A DNA stretch of 64,000 nucleotides, taken from contig CM082579.2 of the NCBI GenBank assembly GCA_040954595.2, positions 620,001-684,000 of the forward strand, given 5' to 3'. The notes beneath the pieces were generated by a model, which did not search any database, was not told where the DNA came from, and saw only the letters and a list, made by a program, of their open reading frames with translations. The position numbers were made by a program, and so were the translations under genes. The DNA comes from Balanoglossus misakiensis. Its lineage: Eukaryota > Hemichordata. This document shows, in pieces, positions 24,001-52,800 of this stretch; positions within the stretch are counted from its first letter, which is position 1; each line of letters starts with the position of its first letter.

Positions 24001-26560
24001 CAAACAATTACCTTTGCTCAGGAAAAACTGGCATGTCATCTTCTGGTGTTAAAAGTTGCTTAACAAGTAATTTACTGTAATAGAAGCTTTTCCTTAAGTT
24101 GAAAATCGATAACTGTCTAATCTCAAGTGTTAACTGCATGTTTAACAAGTTGACTTCTGTAAAAACCTTTGAAACCTTTGAAACCCTACAATAGGATGAA
24201 ATAGCATGTGTTACATGGTTGTTGATACCAAAAATGTTTCATTGTCCAACAGTGTGTCCAACCATTTAATAATCTGACATTTTTCACATCAGATATTGAC
24301 TGCTCATTGAAATGGCATCCAATATGTAGTTGGGTTCTGACAAATGTAAATAAACTTTGTTGTTGAAAATTGCACAGTCATGTACACGGCCAAAAAGAGA
24401 ACAGTTTTTGCACAGAACTGCTGATTATGAAAACTACAGAATGTGAATTTCTATGAACATAAAAATGTCCTGTTTATTTGCAATATTTGTGCCAAAACTG
24501 AATGTCTTGTCTGTAAGGAAATGGTAACTTTGCATGTATTCAGGATGACTTCCAACAGACTGATTCTTCTTACAAGAATTTCAAAAATGGTTGGAATTTC
24601 TAAAATATTTAAAATCATACATAAAATTCAATGAAAGTTATTTTTGTTTGAACTAATCCAGCTAGGTTGGGTTGGGCAAGTATTAAACATGGTCAAAAAT
24701 ACTGGTACCGACAGTCTGTGTCCAAATTTTATTGGCTGGCCATGTTACAAAGAAACAACTTTACACATAAATAGCAAATATTTTGTCAATCAGATAATTT
24801 ACACATAAAACAAAGATTACTGTTTTTACTGAAAAGATGTTCAAAATAAGAGCCTCAGAATACAAAGCATGCAACAACTTCAAAGAAATCAGTATAAGTT
24901 GTTTAATACTTCTTCGGATGCAAAACTGGTTTTGACTGGTTTTGGTTTGAACTGCTTGAGTAGAAATTATAATTAGCTTCTACACTGCAGCATATTTTAA
25001 AATCGATGGGAATATAGATTATAAGAAAATATGACCTATAATTTTTTATGATTTTTTCACTAATTGCCCTAATTACACATATGGGATGCATGTCTGTGAT
25101 GAAAGAAATATAAATTTCATGACTTTGCCTACACATGAAAACTTACACAAAATTATTAAACTCCTGTCTGAACTGGTTAAGAAACATTGATCTAGTGAGT
25201 GGGCAGCATCAACCAATTGCATGTAACATTGTCTTAATGTGTATAAACTGGACGAAACTGTAAGTAGTACTTGTCTAGTTTTACTGACACGTTTCAGTCA
25301 GAAATTATCCAGTCAAAACCAGCATAAACCAGTCAGAACCAGATGGCAGCTACAGAACGTTACAATATCCCATTTCTTGTGCAAGAGACAGGCAGTTGAC
25401 ATCTCAACTGAACTGCGAGTGGCTATCCTTTATAACTTGTACCTTAATAACTACTGCATAAAAGAACTACATTGGGGTTGGGATGCACTAATAAACAAAT
25501 ATACACTCTTTAATAACAAAAGCGTTGTAAATATAAAATATTGGGCATCCTGCCATACAAGACTTCATTGGACTGATATGCTACGATTTTACAATACATT
25601 TTATGAAAATAAATAAAATCATAGATCTTGGAATCATTGGAAGTTAATGCTTAGCTTAGAGATTTTCTTCAAGGCTTCAAAACTGAATGAGCTGAACTGC
25701 TCTGTAAAATGAAGATCAACAAAAGTCAAAATGTAATTTTCGTACGTTCTCCTCTATATGCAGCACATGACCGTGGATGTCTCGGTCTTTGAACTACGAA
25801 TGACTTTCATTTTGTTACCAAATCATCCAAAGAATTCACAAATATGGTGACAGTATTTTGGTTCTAATGCTGTTCCATTCACAGGAAAGAACAAAAATGT
25901 AAGATATGATTCTCAGAACAATTACAGAGTTTGCAACATAAAGTCATTCAAGAAGCCTATCATCTACATCGAATTTCACTTATCAGTTTGTATGTCATTT
26001 GTGATCTACGCCGAAAAAACTAATGACAACTAAATCTCCGAACTTTAGACAGTAATATTAATTTCACAGTAGAATATCTACACCACAATATTCACAACAT
26101 GTTGGAGAAAATAAAGTTCATAAAAGCACCAGCAACAATGGCAAAAACATGAAATTATACAAACCACTGCTGTCAATTTGAAGCAAAGACTACATACCGA
26201 CATTCACATGTGTACAAGTGATGAATAACTCTAGATACGAACTGAATATGTCTAAAACTTCTAGATACAATTCGTTTTCTTATGGCAGACTTTTTAAAGT
26301 TTCGCAAAGGGGTAATTTTTTTCTGCTTATATGTCATGTTATCTCTCTGATCCATCAACCATAACTAGATTCTGCGTGATTTGATTTGATTTGAACTCAG
26401 GTTTGGAATGAGGTCATTGAGACCCACGGCATCTCACAGTCTGTTTTGTCACTATTTCCTTAATCTTGTCAGAGTTCATGGTTTAGGATGGAGGTCATGG
26501 AGACAACAGTTTTGTAGTCTGCAAGAATGGCAAACTCCAACAGGAGCCATGACAATCACT
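21025..26560. other. WDR77 / JIP convergent intergenic region
   Basis: This 5.5-kb AT-rich stretch has no recognised protein gene. The left part holds the WDR77 3' UTR. The right part probably holds a long JIP 3' UTR; minus-strand AATAAA candidates lie near 24730 and 23848. At 23000-23150 two CCAAT boxes (GCCAATCAC and GATTGGATAA) precede an ATG at 23150 whose frame closes after about 24 codons (MAESSDLFVTHNN...). This may be a dead or non-coding start. A short inverted pair (CTGGTTTTGACTGG near 24927, CCAGTCAAAACCAG near 25310) is also present. Confidence 0.6.
21162..21167 (+). terminator. WDR77 poly(A) signal candidate
   Basis: AATAAA lies 138 bases after the WDR77 stop codon. A later one occurs near 22635, if the 3' UTR is longer. 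Confidence 0.5.
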
Positions 26561-42994
<16,434 letters not shown>

Positions 42995-44088
42995 GGTGTC
43001 ACCTAAAAGTTAAACTCTGTGTAATCACAACAGATTATTCCGTTGATAAGAGGGCCAACAAGGCCAACTTGATACAGAAAATCGTGCGATTTTCCACGAA
43101 ATTTGACACGTTCAGCGCAACTACGGTCAACCCTAGCACGAAAATAATGATGTCATGTGACGACTACATTTTCTGTTGTATGGCGTAAGAGGGCGGTGTA
43201 TATTTGGCATCAGCATAGAAAGTATTCTATCATTCCACCACATGAGGGCGCTCGCGGATACTGTTACTGTTCACACATGCTGTTCACGTGGATAAATGCC
43301 TCGATGCGCGATGTTTAGATCAAGAACACTTGCTATAAACTAGTCTGTTTCTTCATGTGGAGGCTGTTTTCTCGCATGTTGCCAGGAAGAACGTTTGTAC
43401 TCTGTGCAGACGCTCAACTTGTACAGTTGTTTCTGGTCTCCCCGTCGAAATAATTTTGCTTCAGTTGGCTACTCGTCTGTAACTAGCTACCTGATGTCGA
43501 TGTCTGTCATCAACTAAATTGTAGGTCGAAATGACAACGTTGCTGAAGCTAAACGTTTTTGCGAAGGCTATGCATAATATCTGTATATTACGACGATTTC
43601 CTATTTTCGTATTCCTGTCTTAATCCGTTAGATTTGGCAGCTAATTTTGTTTTATCAACTTCAAACGTAAAAGACGTAACTTGCTAATACATTGCGACTC
43701 GCTCTATCCTTGGCTGGGGTGGATGGAGTTTAAAATTAAACAAGGTTTAATTCTCACCACGATCACGTTCACCGTGTGTAACAGGTTTCAGAAACATATG
43801 CGTTGCATGTTCGAGTTATAAACAACATGACCATGATACAGGATATAGACACTGAACACATGTTTGGGTTGTGACATCAGCTTGCAGAAACTATAAACCC
43901 GCCTATTGGTCACGTGATACATACTGGCATCAGTGGTGTGCGAAGCAACGACGATACCCGTTAGACCAATAATAGCAGACTAAATGCAACTGCAATTTGC
44001 GTTATATCGAAGTGGATATTGGATCGCTTAATGTCAGAATATTCTCCAGGAAGATAAATATGGATTGAGAGATTTTAGCAGTGAAAGG
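42995..44088. promoter_or_regulatory. Divergent promoter region, JIP / Cys-loop channel
   Basis: This 1.1-kb stretch lies between the JIP ATG and the first channel ATG. It contains a CTCF-like CCACATGAGGGCGC at 43237-43250 (two mismatches to the core). An inverted CCAAT is directly joined to an E-box, ATTGGTCACGTGAT, at 43905-43918, about 170 bp before the channel start. CpG is locally more frequent than in the surroundings. The exact start sites are unknown. Confidence 0.5.
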
Positions 44089-47000
44089 ATGCTAGCTGCT
44101 AGGAGTGCACGAAATTTTTCATCAGTATATGCGTCAAAATACATGGCCGAATCGAGCGACATGTGTTACTACATCAGACGAACATTTGCCATCCTCCTTA
44201 GGTAGGTCCTTATCATGTACACTTTACACAGTGCCCACGGCAGTGTAAACAAAACTTCAGAATATTCGTGAATATTCATGGCCGTTCATCACGGCATACA
44301 GAATTTTCTGTTCTATTTTATATCTAGTTGATATAAGCTGGTCAATGAAATATCGCGTAATACTGGTAGTGCAATATGAATGTACTCGGTTATGACTAAT
44401 TAGAGAATCGAAAGCTATTGTCATCTGGCAGGGTCGAAGAACAACAGCGAGCTCATTTCGTCCAGATCCAAATCCATATTGTTTTCTGTAAGGGGAAAGT
44501 TTGTACCTCTGCACAGGAAAGCGGTGGTGAAACGGTTTAACACCAAAAGCACTGTTTCATGCCCGCCCGCATAATTTTCCAACCATCAAAATAAGATACA
44601 CTACATTTAACTATTAAGATGCTATAAATATACTTACCTGTATAACCGGCAAGTATGAGCGGGTTTCATTAAAACTCATTAGGGAGCTATGTAGACAATT
44701 CTTAGATACATTTAGGAAAACCGCGATAACATGTTTTACTCATTATTAAGCGCAAAGTGCGTCGTTTTTTTGCGTATCTAATGCAACTCCGCTGTCAACT
44801 GTTAATAATGAGCAGTGTCAGATAAACAATGGATTTTTCATTAAATATCAGAAATAAAATAGCTATTTATCACAGGGCTTCGTGTCACGATATTGAATTG
44901 TGGCGATATTCAGTGAGTGCAGAATTATTAAATAGATATCATCGCGACAACATAATGTCCCGAAATAAATAGAGAAATAACTACATCAATAAATCACCCA
45001 ATAAATAAACAAACACGATTTGTTATTTTCGATACATTATTGACACGATGAATTGACCCGAGATTACTTTTATGTCAATAATTATTTACAGTATCAGATG
45101 CATGTTTTCTGTGATTTAACATTTTTCTACAGCAAAATTCTGTGATTTATTAAAGGTACATATACCACAAACAACAGCTGTAATAGCATTGAAACTCGAT
45201 AATACATTATGAAAAACAGATGCAATATAGCAGAGAAGCCTGTATATACAGGCATTTGAAGTGTTGACACAGATATACTAGATGTACCTTCAAAAATATA
45301 GACTCATTCCTTTAAATTAATTCTTTACTTCATTATGGCTTTGTTGTGTACATGTTGACGAATCGTCACTAATGGCAACATTTGGCCGAAATGTGCATAG
45401 GAATCTTATTTGCAAGACACACGAAGCAAATGCTCAACAGTTATTCGCGTCTCATGATATTGCTTGCTAATGTGCATGTAGATCCCAAATGACAAGTTCG
45501 TCTAAAACTAAAATCATTCGATTGTTCCCTAAACAGACTAAAAAGTCTGTAAACTTTCGAGGAAACTGCAGTAACCGATAGAAATCGTAGTTGATCTTAG
45601 TCATGAAACTCTACGTGCAGACGAGAAACTGAACTGCTGAAAATTTGCCTTTAGAGTTAAAAGTTTAAAATACTATCGAAGCTCAAGTACGCAACACATA
45701 GTTCAATATTCACCCAGTGCAATACAAGTAAAGGTCTGTTCCATATTTAAATGCAAGTTTCCATCTACATCTTGATCGTTAATAGTGCTTACTGCCAAAG
45801 TAATTGCTCCCTTTTCGATTGCAACGGTGTTTCTGAGACAGATTTATTACATCGAGGATCGCCTTCTGCATCTTCATTCAACACCAAGGCACCAAGCGCG
45901 CAGTCAAACATACTGACCGTACGTTTTTGCAAGGACATAACCCTTGAATTTCAAAAGAGACCCTGAATTAATAAATAACAGACATAGAACACTTTCCCCA
46001 TTGTCTTTGTGAGTCGGGGAAACGGTCTAATTTCAGAAAACACATCTGGGGAATCACAATGGTCCACAGCGAGAGACCCCTTAATAAATTGCTTCTATCT
46101 TCTGGGAGGTGGAATCTAGTTGATTATGTTAGATTTATTGCAGTGTCAACGACTGAACGCTATTGCCACATCAACAGACGTCCTCGGAAGTCGATAGAAT
46201 TGGACGATGATACAAAATAATAAATTCTGCATATTTCATCGTTCTAATGCATTTGATTAATGATGTCGAGGGGTCCCATAGATCTTTCTTCTTTCAGCGC
46301 GCAATCAATTCAACTCGCAAAAGGTGACCAGCCAACATTCAAAACAGTTCCTATTGCGGATCACACTGAATTCATTTCAAATATATGCCACCGTACTTAA
46401 ATGCTGCGTGTGGAAGTCACCATGCATCGTGTGAAACGGGGAGTACTGCATTAAAAGGTCAAATATACTTATATTGAAAGTCATATTCAACATCAAGGCT
46501 TTCTGCTCTTGTAATGCAAATTTTATACATTTGTATGCATTTTATCTATTAATCTACGCCTGTTTGTGATAAAGCGATGCAAATTCATTCGGTGAACACA
46601 ACATACACGAAAACAATTATATTTATTCATACACTTCCGACTTGTAGAATATAATGCTCTGCAATGGTGGACACTTCCGGTTCGATGTTACTGATGAGCT
46701 ATTAGGACTCGCATGAATCATGGACTTTTTCAGTTCGGGGATCATGCAATTAATCACAAAACCCCAATTTTTAGACAGAAGATCATGGGTTAGGACCGTC
46801 TGTATTTGTGTGACCCGTTATATAATTTTTAAATTCCCCAAAAGGTTAGATAATCCTTCAAAGGTCCGAGAGACAATCACTTATTTCAAAACATGACGTT
46901 GCTGTCACAGATGTACCATGTGGCCTTCCACGCACGCGTAGATTTGTGAGGAATTTTTGGCAATTTGAAACAGCTGGTCTGTTCACATAATGATAGATGG

Positions 47001-50000
47001 TGGTCACTGAAATGTTAAACAAGTAAACAGCCAATGACCACAAACACCACAAAATTCAAAAATACAGTACATCATGAACTGCGGCTCCGATGTACATCGT
47101 ATTATGTATTCATAAGGCCGTCACCACTGCCTGGCGATAGGTGTGGCAATACACATCGTATGGAGGCCAAATGTCTAGACAGTTGCCATGGTGACATGGT
47201 GTATTAAGTCGTCATGATGATGTTCATAGTAATAAGTGCAAGTTACCGTTGCGGAATGGTATGTTTTGTTGTATTGTTGTATTGCATAAAAAATGATATA
47301 CTATATTGGCAAATTTGTCATCAAATAATTAGTTATCAAATTGTTTCTGAGTGTTATCTTGCGTCTGCGTGTAAAGTGTTCATTCCGTGTATATATTTAT
47401 GCAGTAGATAAAGCAATCAAGGGAAATTAGCCCCTTTGGGATTCCTGTATCAATAACACTTGTGAACGGAATATTCCTGTTCTGAAGTTCGAATGTCTCT
47501 AAATTTTGCAAAAGGTTCAAATGTCTGCGAAGTATACTCATCAATCACTTCACAATGAGATTAAAATGTGTCGAGTCTATCGATCATTATATTCATTGCG
47601 GATTTTTTTCTCAAGGAAAGAACTTCAAAGATGCCGGGGTCAGTGGCAACAGTCTTGTCCCGTCTCGCTTCACTTCTTCGCTGTTATTAGTCTGCGTTGC
47701 ATATAGTGTCACATATGCGCAGAGTGCCACTAGATTGTCGACCAATCGCGGGATATACTGCTTGACTCGTTTTCTGTGAAACGCTGACTCAAAAGTATAC
47801 TTGAAAATGATGAAAAGTTTCAAACACTACTTTCCAAGACGGCATTTTGAAGAAATTCAACCTTCACCTGAAGTGGCGTGCATCCATCTAAATTGATAGT
47901 GACATTTTTATATTGGAAGCTCAGCATAAAAATAAATCATCAGAAATATCATTCGCCAGAGGCTATCATATTATCGAGAATTATGATTTGTTTTGGAATG
48001 CCACGTGACTCATTTGAAATTACGCTTTTTTCAGTGTGAGATGTCTATATTCCCGGACTTATATTGCATCACAATATATCATTTTCAGTTGAGTTCTTGT
48101 TCCGGCAGCTGATGATTGATTGTTCAAAGTCAGCTCCTATGGCTACGCATGAATCTACGTTGTTGATGTAAACTAACCTGCAATGAAAGTGAATCGAAGC
48201 ATTACGATGAATTTAATGCAACGCGGAGACATTAGGTGCATTATTCAAATCCTGGATGAACTGAAATCGTTGTTATTGATCCCACATAAGACATTGTTTC
48301 ACTTCCTAATGTCTATCTAGAGTATACAAACTATCGAAGAGGGTTGTTTGGTAAATCCAACAACATGCAAGCTCTTATCCCCCCTCTACAGCCAATGCTC
48401 CTTATGATGTTTAATGCATAACAAGTAAACAACCATACCCATCCGATGTGATCCGCAATCACTATGTTCTGATACATGTATGTTGACAATATCATGATAC
48501 TCACAAGAACGTCAACAAACAGCAAATGCATGCAAGACAATATCAAGCTAACGTCACAAAAATGATAGGCATTTAATTTTTATAATTATCTTCTCATTCA
48601 CACAAAAGAATTTGGAAAACTAAGACAACCAGTTTGGCAACGTCCATATGCTATTGCGAACTGTCCCGTGGTTAAGATTTTTGTTACCTCGCTTCAAACT
48701 AACAGCAGACGAGGCAATAAAGTCATATATTATCCAGGACCTGCCACGCTGATGCTCAAGATCCTTGCTAACGTCATGATTTGAAATCTGCTTTACAGTT
48801 TGACGCTCATGCTTCAGATGGTGATATGCACCATAGACGATGATGATACAGACAGCGAAACCTTACGAGGTGAACACAAGAGAATAATGGACAAAATATC
48901 AACAAATGAAGAAATTAGCACTTTTCGACCACGACTGAACGGTACGTAGAGTTCTAGTCTTGGGTTGAGAATATCTTTAGCCATCTCGGACAGTTCCCAG
49001 GGATTTGTAGACAAAGCTTCCTATATATTCACGTGTTCATCCTTGCGTCGTTTTGTCTTTCTAATGCTCACGACCTTAAATATGTTTATTGCCTCTGTCA
49101 GTGGTAACAGTCCCGTGGGGTCGACGTATTACTTATGATAACAATTTATTTTGTACTCAATCACTGGTGTTATTCAATATAATGAACAGGAGATCCAGTC
49201 GAGACGGAGGTATTCATATTATTGCAGAGTTTTGGCAACATTGACCCACTGACTATGGTAAGTGTATTCTAATGAGATTTGATATTGTTTATCATCATTA
49301 AATTAAACTTAAGTTTCCAACATAATTGAGCAGCACCGAGGCAGATTTTCTATGATGCTACCTTCGGATTTATACTTTGACAAATTTTTACATATGTCGA
49401 TAACTCGACCCTTGTGTAGAAACTGAGGACGAAATATACTATCTGCATATGCGTTCCCCACTATTCAGCTTGTCAAAAATGCATAGATTCTACGTCTTCG
49501 TGAACTCAGCAATACTGGTCAGACAACACTTCGTTTTAAAGAGATTGTTTCTCATAATCAATCGGGTTGATCGAGTGATTTCATCTTTGTATTCGCCACA
49601 TTTCGCTTCCGATTACCGTCTGGTCACCTGATCGATAGAAGGCACAATCAAATGTGAAACATTATGCGTCGTTCTGAGAATCTCAATTCATTATCACCAT
49701 ATGTTTCAAGCATATGTTTGCCTACGTGGACATTTTTTGAATTAATTCGAATGAACATTTCATTTCCGAAGTTTATTACTGGATTAGCAAGGGTATTATG
49801 GCGAGATTGCGTTTGAACTCACTGCAATGACCTAAGAATGTGCTTTGGGTAAAATGATTTGAATTCTTCGCAGGGTACGCACCTCTGTACAAAGTCATCA
49901 AAAGTGAATCGCATAGTCAGAATTATTTCTAGTGTATGATAATTACCTGATAAAGAGTGATACTTATACATTTATGTCCGGCACCATACATAATCTTTCT

Positions 50001-52514
50001 TGTCTTTTTCTCAACATAAATATTTTTTCCGTCTTTTACTCAACACTACAGGAATACTCAGTTGATATTGACCTCTACGTATCATGGGTTGATGACAGGC
50101 TGCAGCACAACTCAAGCGATCTGATTTTTCAAACGGTGGAGTCCATCAAGAAGTTCTGGCTTCCAGATTTGTATTTTGTCAATGAAAAAGAAGGCACTTT
50201 GCATACAGTATTGTCAGAGAATATAGCGCTGTTATTGAAGGGAAATGGAACCATTGTTTATGCAACCAGGTGTTATATCGTTTATATGTACACAAACTCT
50301 TTATATACACATAAATAGCCATGAACATTATATGTAGATAAATGTTTGCCATTATCTACGAATAAGTTCAATACAAGTAAATTGTACTGTATATTGAAAT
50401 ATCTTGTTATTTAAAATATAAACAGCATGGTGAAATTTTAGGGTGGCAGTTCCATTAACATGATGAGACAATTTTATTAATTTTTCTTTTTCCTTTATTG
50501 GACGTAGACTGACATTGACCTTGAGCTGTCACATGGAACTTGCGCTCTTTCCTCTTGATATTCAGCATTGCAAGTTAAAAGTTCGCAGCTGTGAGTATTT
50601 TGAGAGGGAGGGTGAAAGAGGGGGAGGGAAAGGGAGAGTGGGAGAGAAAAGAGACAGACAGATACGCATGTTGGACACCTTAAGAACTGAGAAGGCTTTT
50701 TCAGGCTTTACAATCAGTATATAAATCCATACACAATTGTATTACAGGCATTGAAGAAAGACTTCCACCATCAACCAACACATGTACTATATTTTAGGAC
50801 AACAAGCCCTCATATGATCTGATCTGGATAATTAAGGAAATAGAAATTATTTTAACCTATAGAAGAATATTTATGTCCAATTTTCACAATGTTGAAATCT
50901 TCCCACAGATGCTTACAATGACGAACACGTGGTACTCCATTGGACAGAAAAGCGTGCACCAATAGGAGGAGATAGAATTATATTACCACAATTTCAATTC
51001 ACACACAACGAAACCTTTGTGGGTTCCGTAGAGATGCCTCTTGGTGAGTTTTTTTAGATAAATCTCTGGTGTCAGAAACAGTAGGCTAAAAATGGCCTTA
51101 TTTGACAAGATACCAGTGCAAGTTTCAACATTTCATTTTGCTGTCATTTCTTTCACACACAGAAAATACACTAATGAAGGACACAGGTTACCGTCGTTCT
51201 TGGCAATAAAACCTTTAAGTGTCGGCTATATCATGTGGAATCACTTCTGATAATCTTGTGTCCTCAGGTAACTTTTCCACATTAACTGCAGAGTTTAGAC
51301 TGGAACGTTCCTTGGGATTTTTCATCGTTAACCTCTTCCTGCCTTCCTTCCTCCTGGTCATAATATCCTGGATATCGTTCTGGCTCCACGTGGATGCCAC
51401 GGCTGCAAGGGCCTCGCTGGGAATCACATCAGTATTAACCCTAGTCACGCAAAGTGGATCAATACGATATATGATACCGTCTCTCTCCTACCCGACGGTG
51501 AGTAATGGTTGTTATGCTAGGATAAGCAGATCCACTCAGTTGAGGATTGGCACAAATTTGCGCCACATCCTTTCAGGGGCTGTTCATCACTTTATTAGTA
51601 AATTGTTTAGATGTCACATGTTATCTCCGTCGAATTACTTCCTTCAGGTTTCCTGACTCGGGCATGTAACATAACATTATTCCAAGAAGACAGCACATAT
51701 GCTTTTTGTTTTATCGGGTTCAAGTTATGTTCACGTGAATAGTGAAGGTAATATTATGCAAGGAATGACACAATTTATCTGCTTATTTTTTTTTTAACCC
51801 CAGGCAATGGATCTTTGGTTTACAAGCTGCATTATCTTTGTGTTTGCTGCTCTCTTAGAGTTTTCTCTGGTCAATTATTTCTACATTCTAAGTGTTAGAG
51901 CAAGTAGAAAAGAACTTGCATCTGGGGTACCAGCAACTGACGATGAAGATGAAGATGGTGAAAATCACAACCAGCCAGTAAGTTGATTTTGATTGGTTTA
52001 AGTTTCATGATGAGACCAGCTCCCTTGCAAACTTCTTTCTCTGAGAATGATCTATATATTATATGGGAAGTTTAGATGATTTTATCCACAGTTTCCAAAA
52101 TCAACTGTCGCATTACATACACGCTTCAACATGACGGAATTGACACAAGACATAAATGAACTTAATGATGACGTTGGTTTCCCTTTACAGGAGATGACAG
52201 AGCACACCAATAATCGAAATTTGAATGGACCAATCATGTTTTTTCGGGGCGAAGCTCCCACGTCAGATACAAACCGAGTGAAATTCCGGGCTAACAAGGA
52301 ATACGACGTGTCGGGCAATGCTCACAAAAAGAAGTCGAGTAGGAAGACGGAAGCAATGTACAGAAGAAGAGGACGACTTTTCCTGAAAACAGCGACCAGG
52401 ATTGACAGAATGTGTCGCTTTGTTTTTCCTGGTCTCTTTGGAATCTTTGCAACGGCCTTTTGGATTGTCTATCCAAGCCTTCGTGGCGACCACAATTTTC
52501 ATCTACAGCTCTAA
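44089..52514 (+). CDS. Cys-loop ligand-gated ion channel, glycine/glutamate-gated chloride type
   Basis: This is a subunit of a pentameric neurotransmitter-gated channel in the plasma membrane. Nine exons join in phase: 44089-44201, 48799-48941, 49190-49257, 50052-50269, 50508-50590, 50909-51043, 51268-51497, 51804-51977 and 52092-52514. Three in-frame ATGs exist; the third (44161) gives 504 residues and a good signal peptide (CYYIRRTFAILLSLTLMLQ) spanning the first splice. The ligand domain has KFWLPDLYFVNEKEG and the 13-residue Cys loop, CHMELALFPLDIQHC (about 164-178). M1 follows RLERSLGFF. M2 begins DATAARASLGITSVLTLVTQ (about 272-291), and M3 is IIFVFAALLEFSLVNYFYI. A basic loop follows, with M4 ending at WIVYPSL. 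Loop C lacks the second Cys pair of glycine receptors. The usual PAR motif before M2 reads AAR. The ligand cannot be told from sequence; chloride selectivity is likely but not proven. Confidence 0.93.
44202..48798 (+). other. First intron of the Cys-loop channel gene
   Basis: This 4.6-kb intron splits the signal peptide. It is AT-rich; I see no exon, repeat family member or RNA gene in it. A hydrophobic frame near 47660-47730 was considered as a signal exon and rejected. Confidence 0.65.
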
Positions 52515-52567
52515 AGGCGTTGGCCTTGCAAAAGTAAAATCTATAAACATGAATGAAGATCAGAACA

Positions 52568-52800
52568 TCAGTGAGAGAGAGAGGGGGGAGAGAGAGAGAG
52601 GGGGGAGAGAGAGAGGGGGGGAGAGAGGGGGGAGAGAGAACGGGAGAGAGAGAGAATGGGAGAGAGAGAACGAGAGAGAGGGAGAGAGAAAGAGAGAGGG
52701 GGGAGAGAGAGGGGGGAGAGAGAACGAGAGAGAGAGAGAGAGGAGAGGGAGAGAGAGATACAGACAGAGAGTGAGAGAGAGAAAGAGAGACAGAGACAAA
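52568..52800. repeat. (GA)n-rich purine tract in channel 3' UTR
   Basis: About 230 bp of nearly pure GA/GGGA repeats begin some 55 bases after the channel stop codon. All long frames here, encoding Arg/Glu or Ser/Leu strings, are artefacts of the repeat. Confidence 0.95.

Noticed and set aside
24920-25350. Inverted CTGGTTTTGACTGG / CCAGTCAAAACCAG pair as a transposon
   Set aside because: Only 14 bp match, with no target duplication or terminal position; probably local repeat noise.
25239-25616. 125-codon plus-strand frame in the WDR77/JIP desert
   Set aside because: No recognisable domain, AT-driven composition and no flanking splice or promoter signals.
45751-45966. 71-codon frame with a hydrophobic start
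   Set aside because: It has no splice donor in phase with the channel and no family resemblance.
47555-47779. Hydrophobic frame considered as the channel's signal-peptide exon
   Set aside because: It has no ATG close to the hydrophobic part and no in-phase donor. The exon at 44089-44201 fits phase and signal-peptide shape far better.
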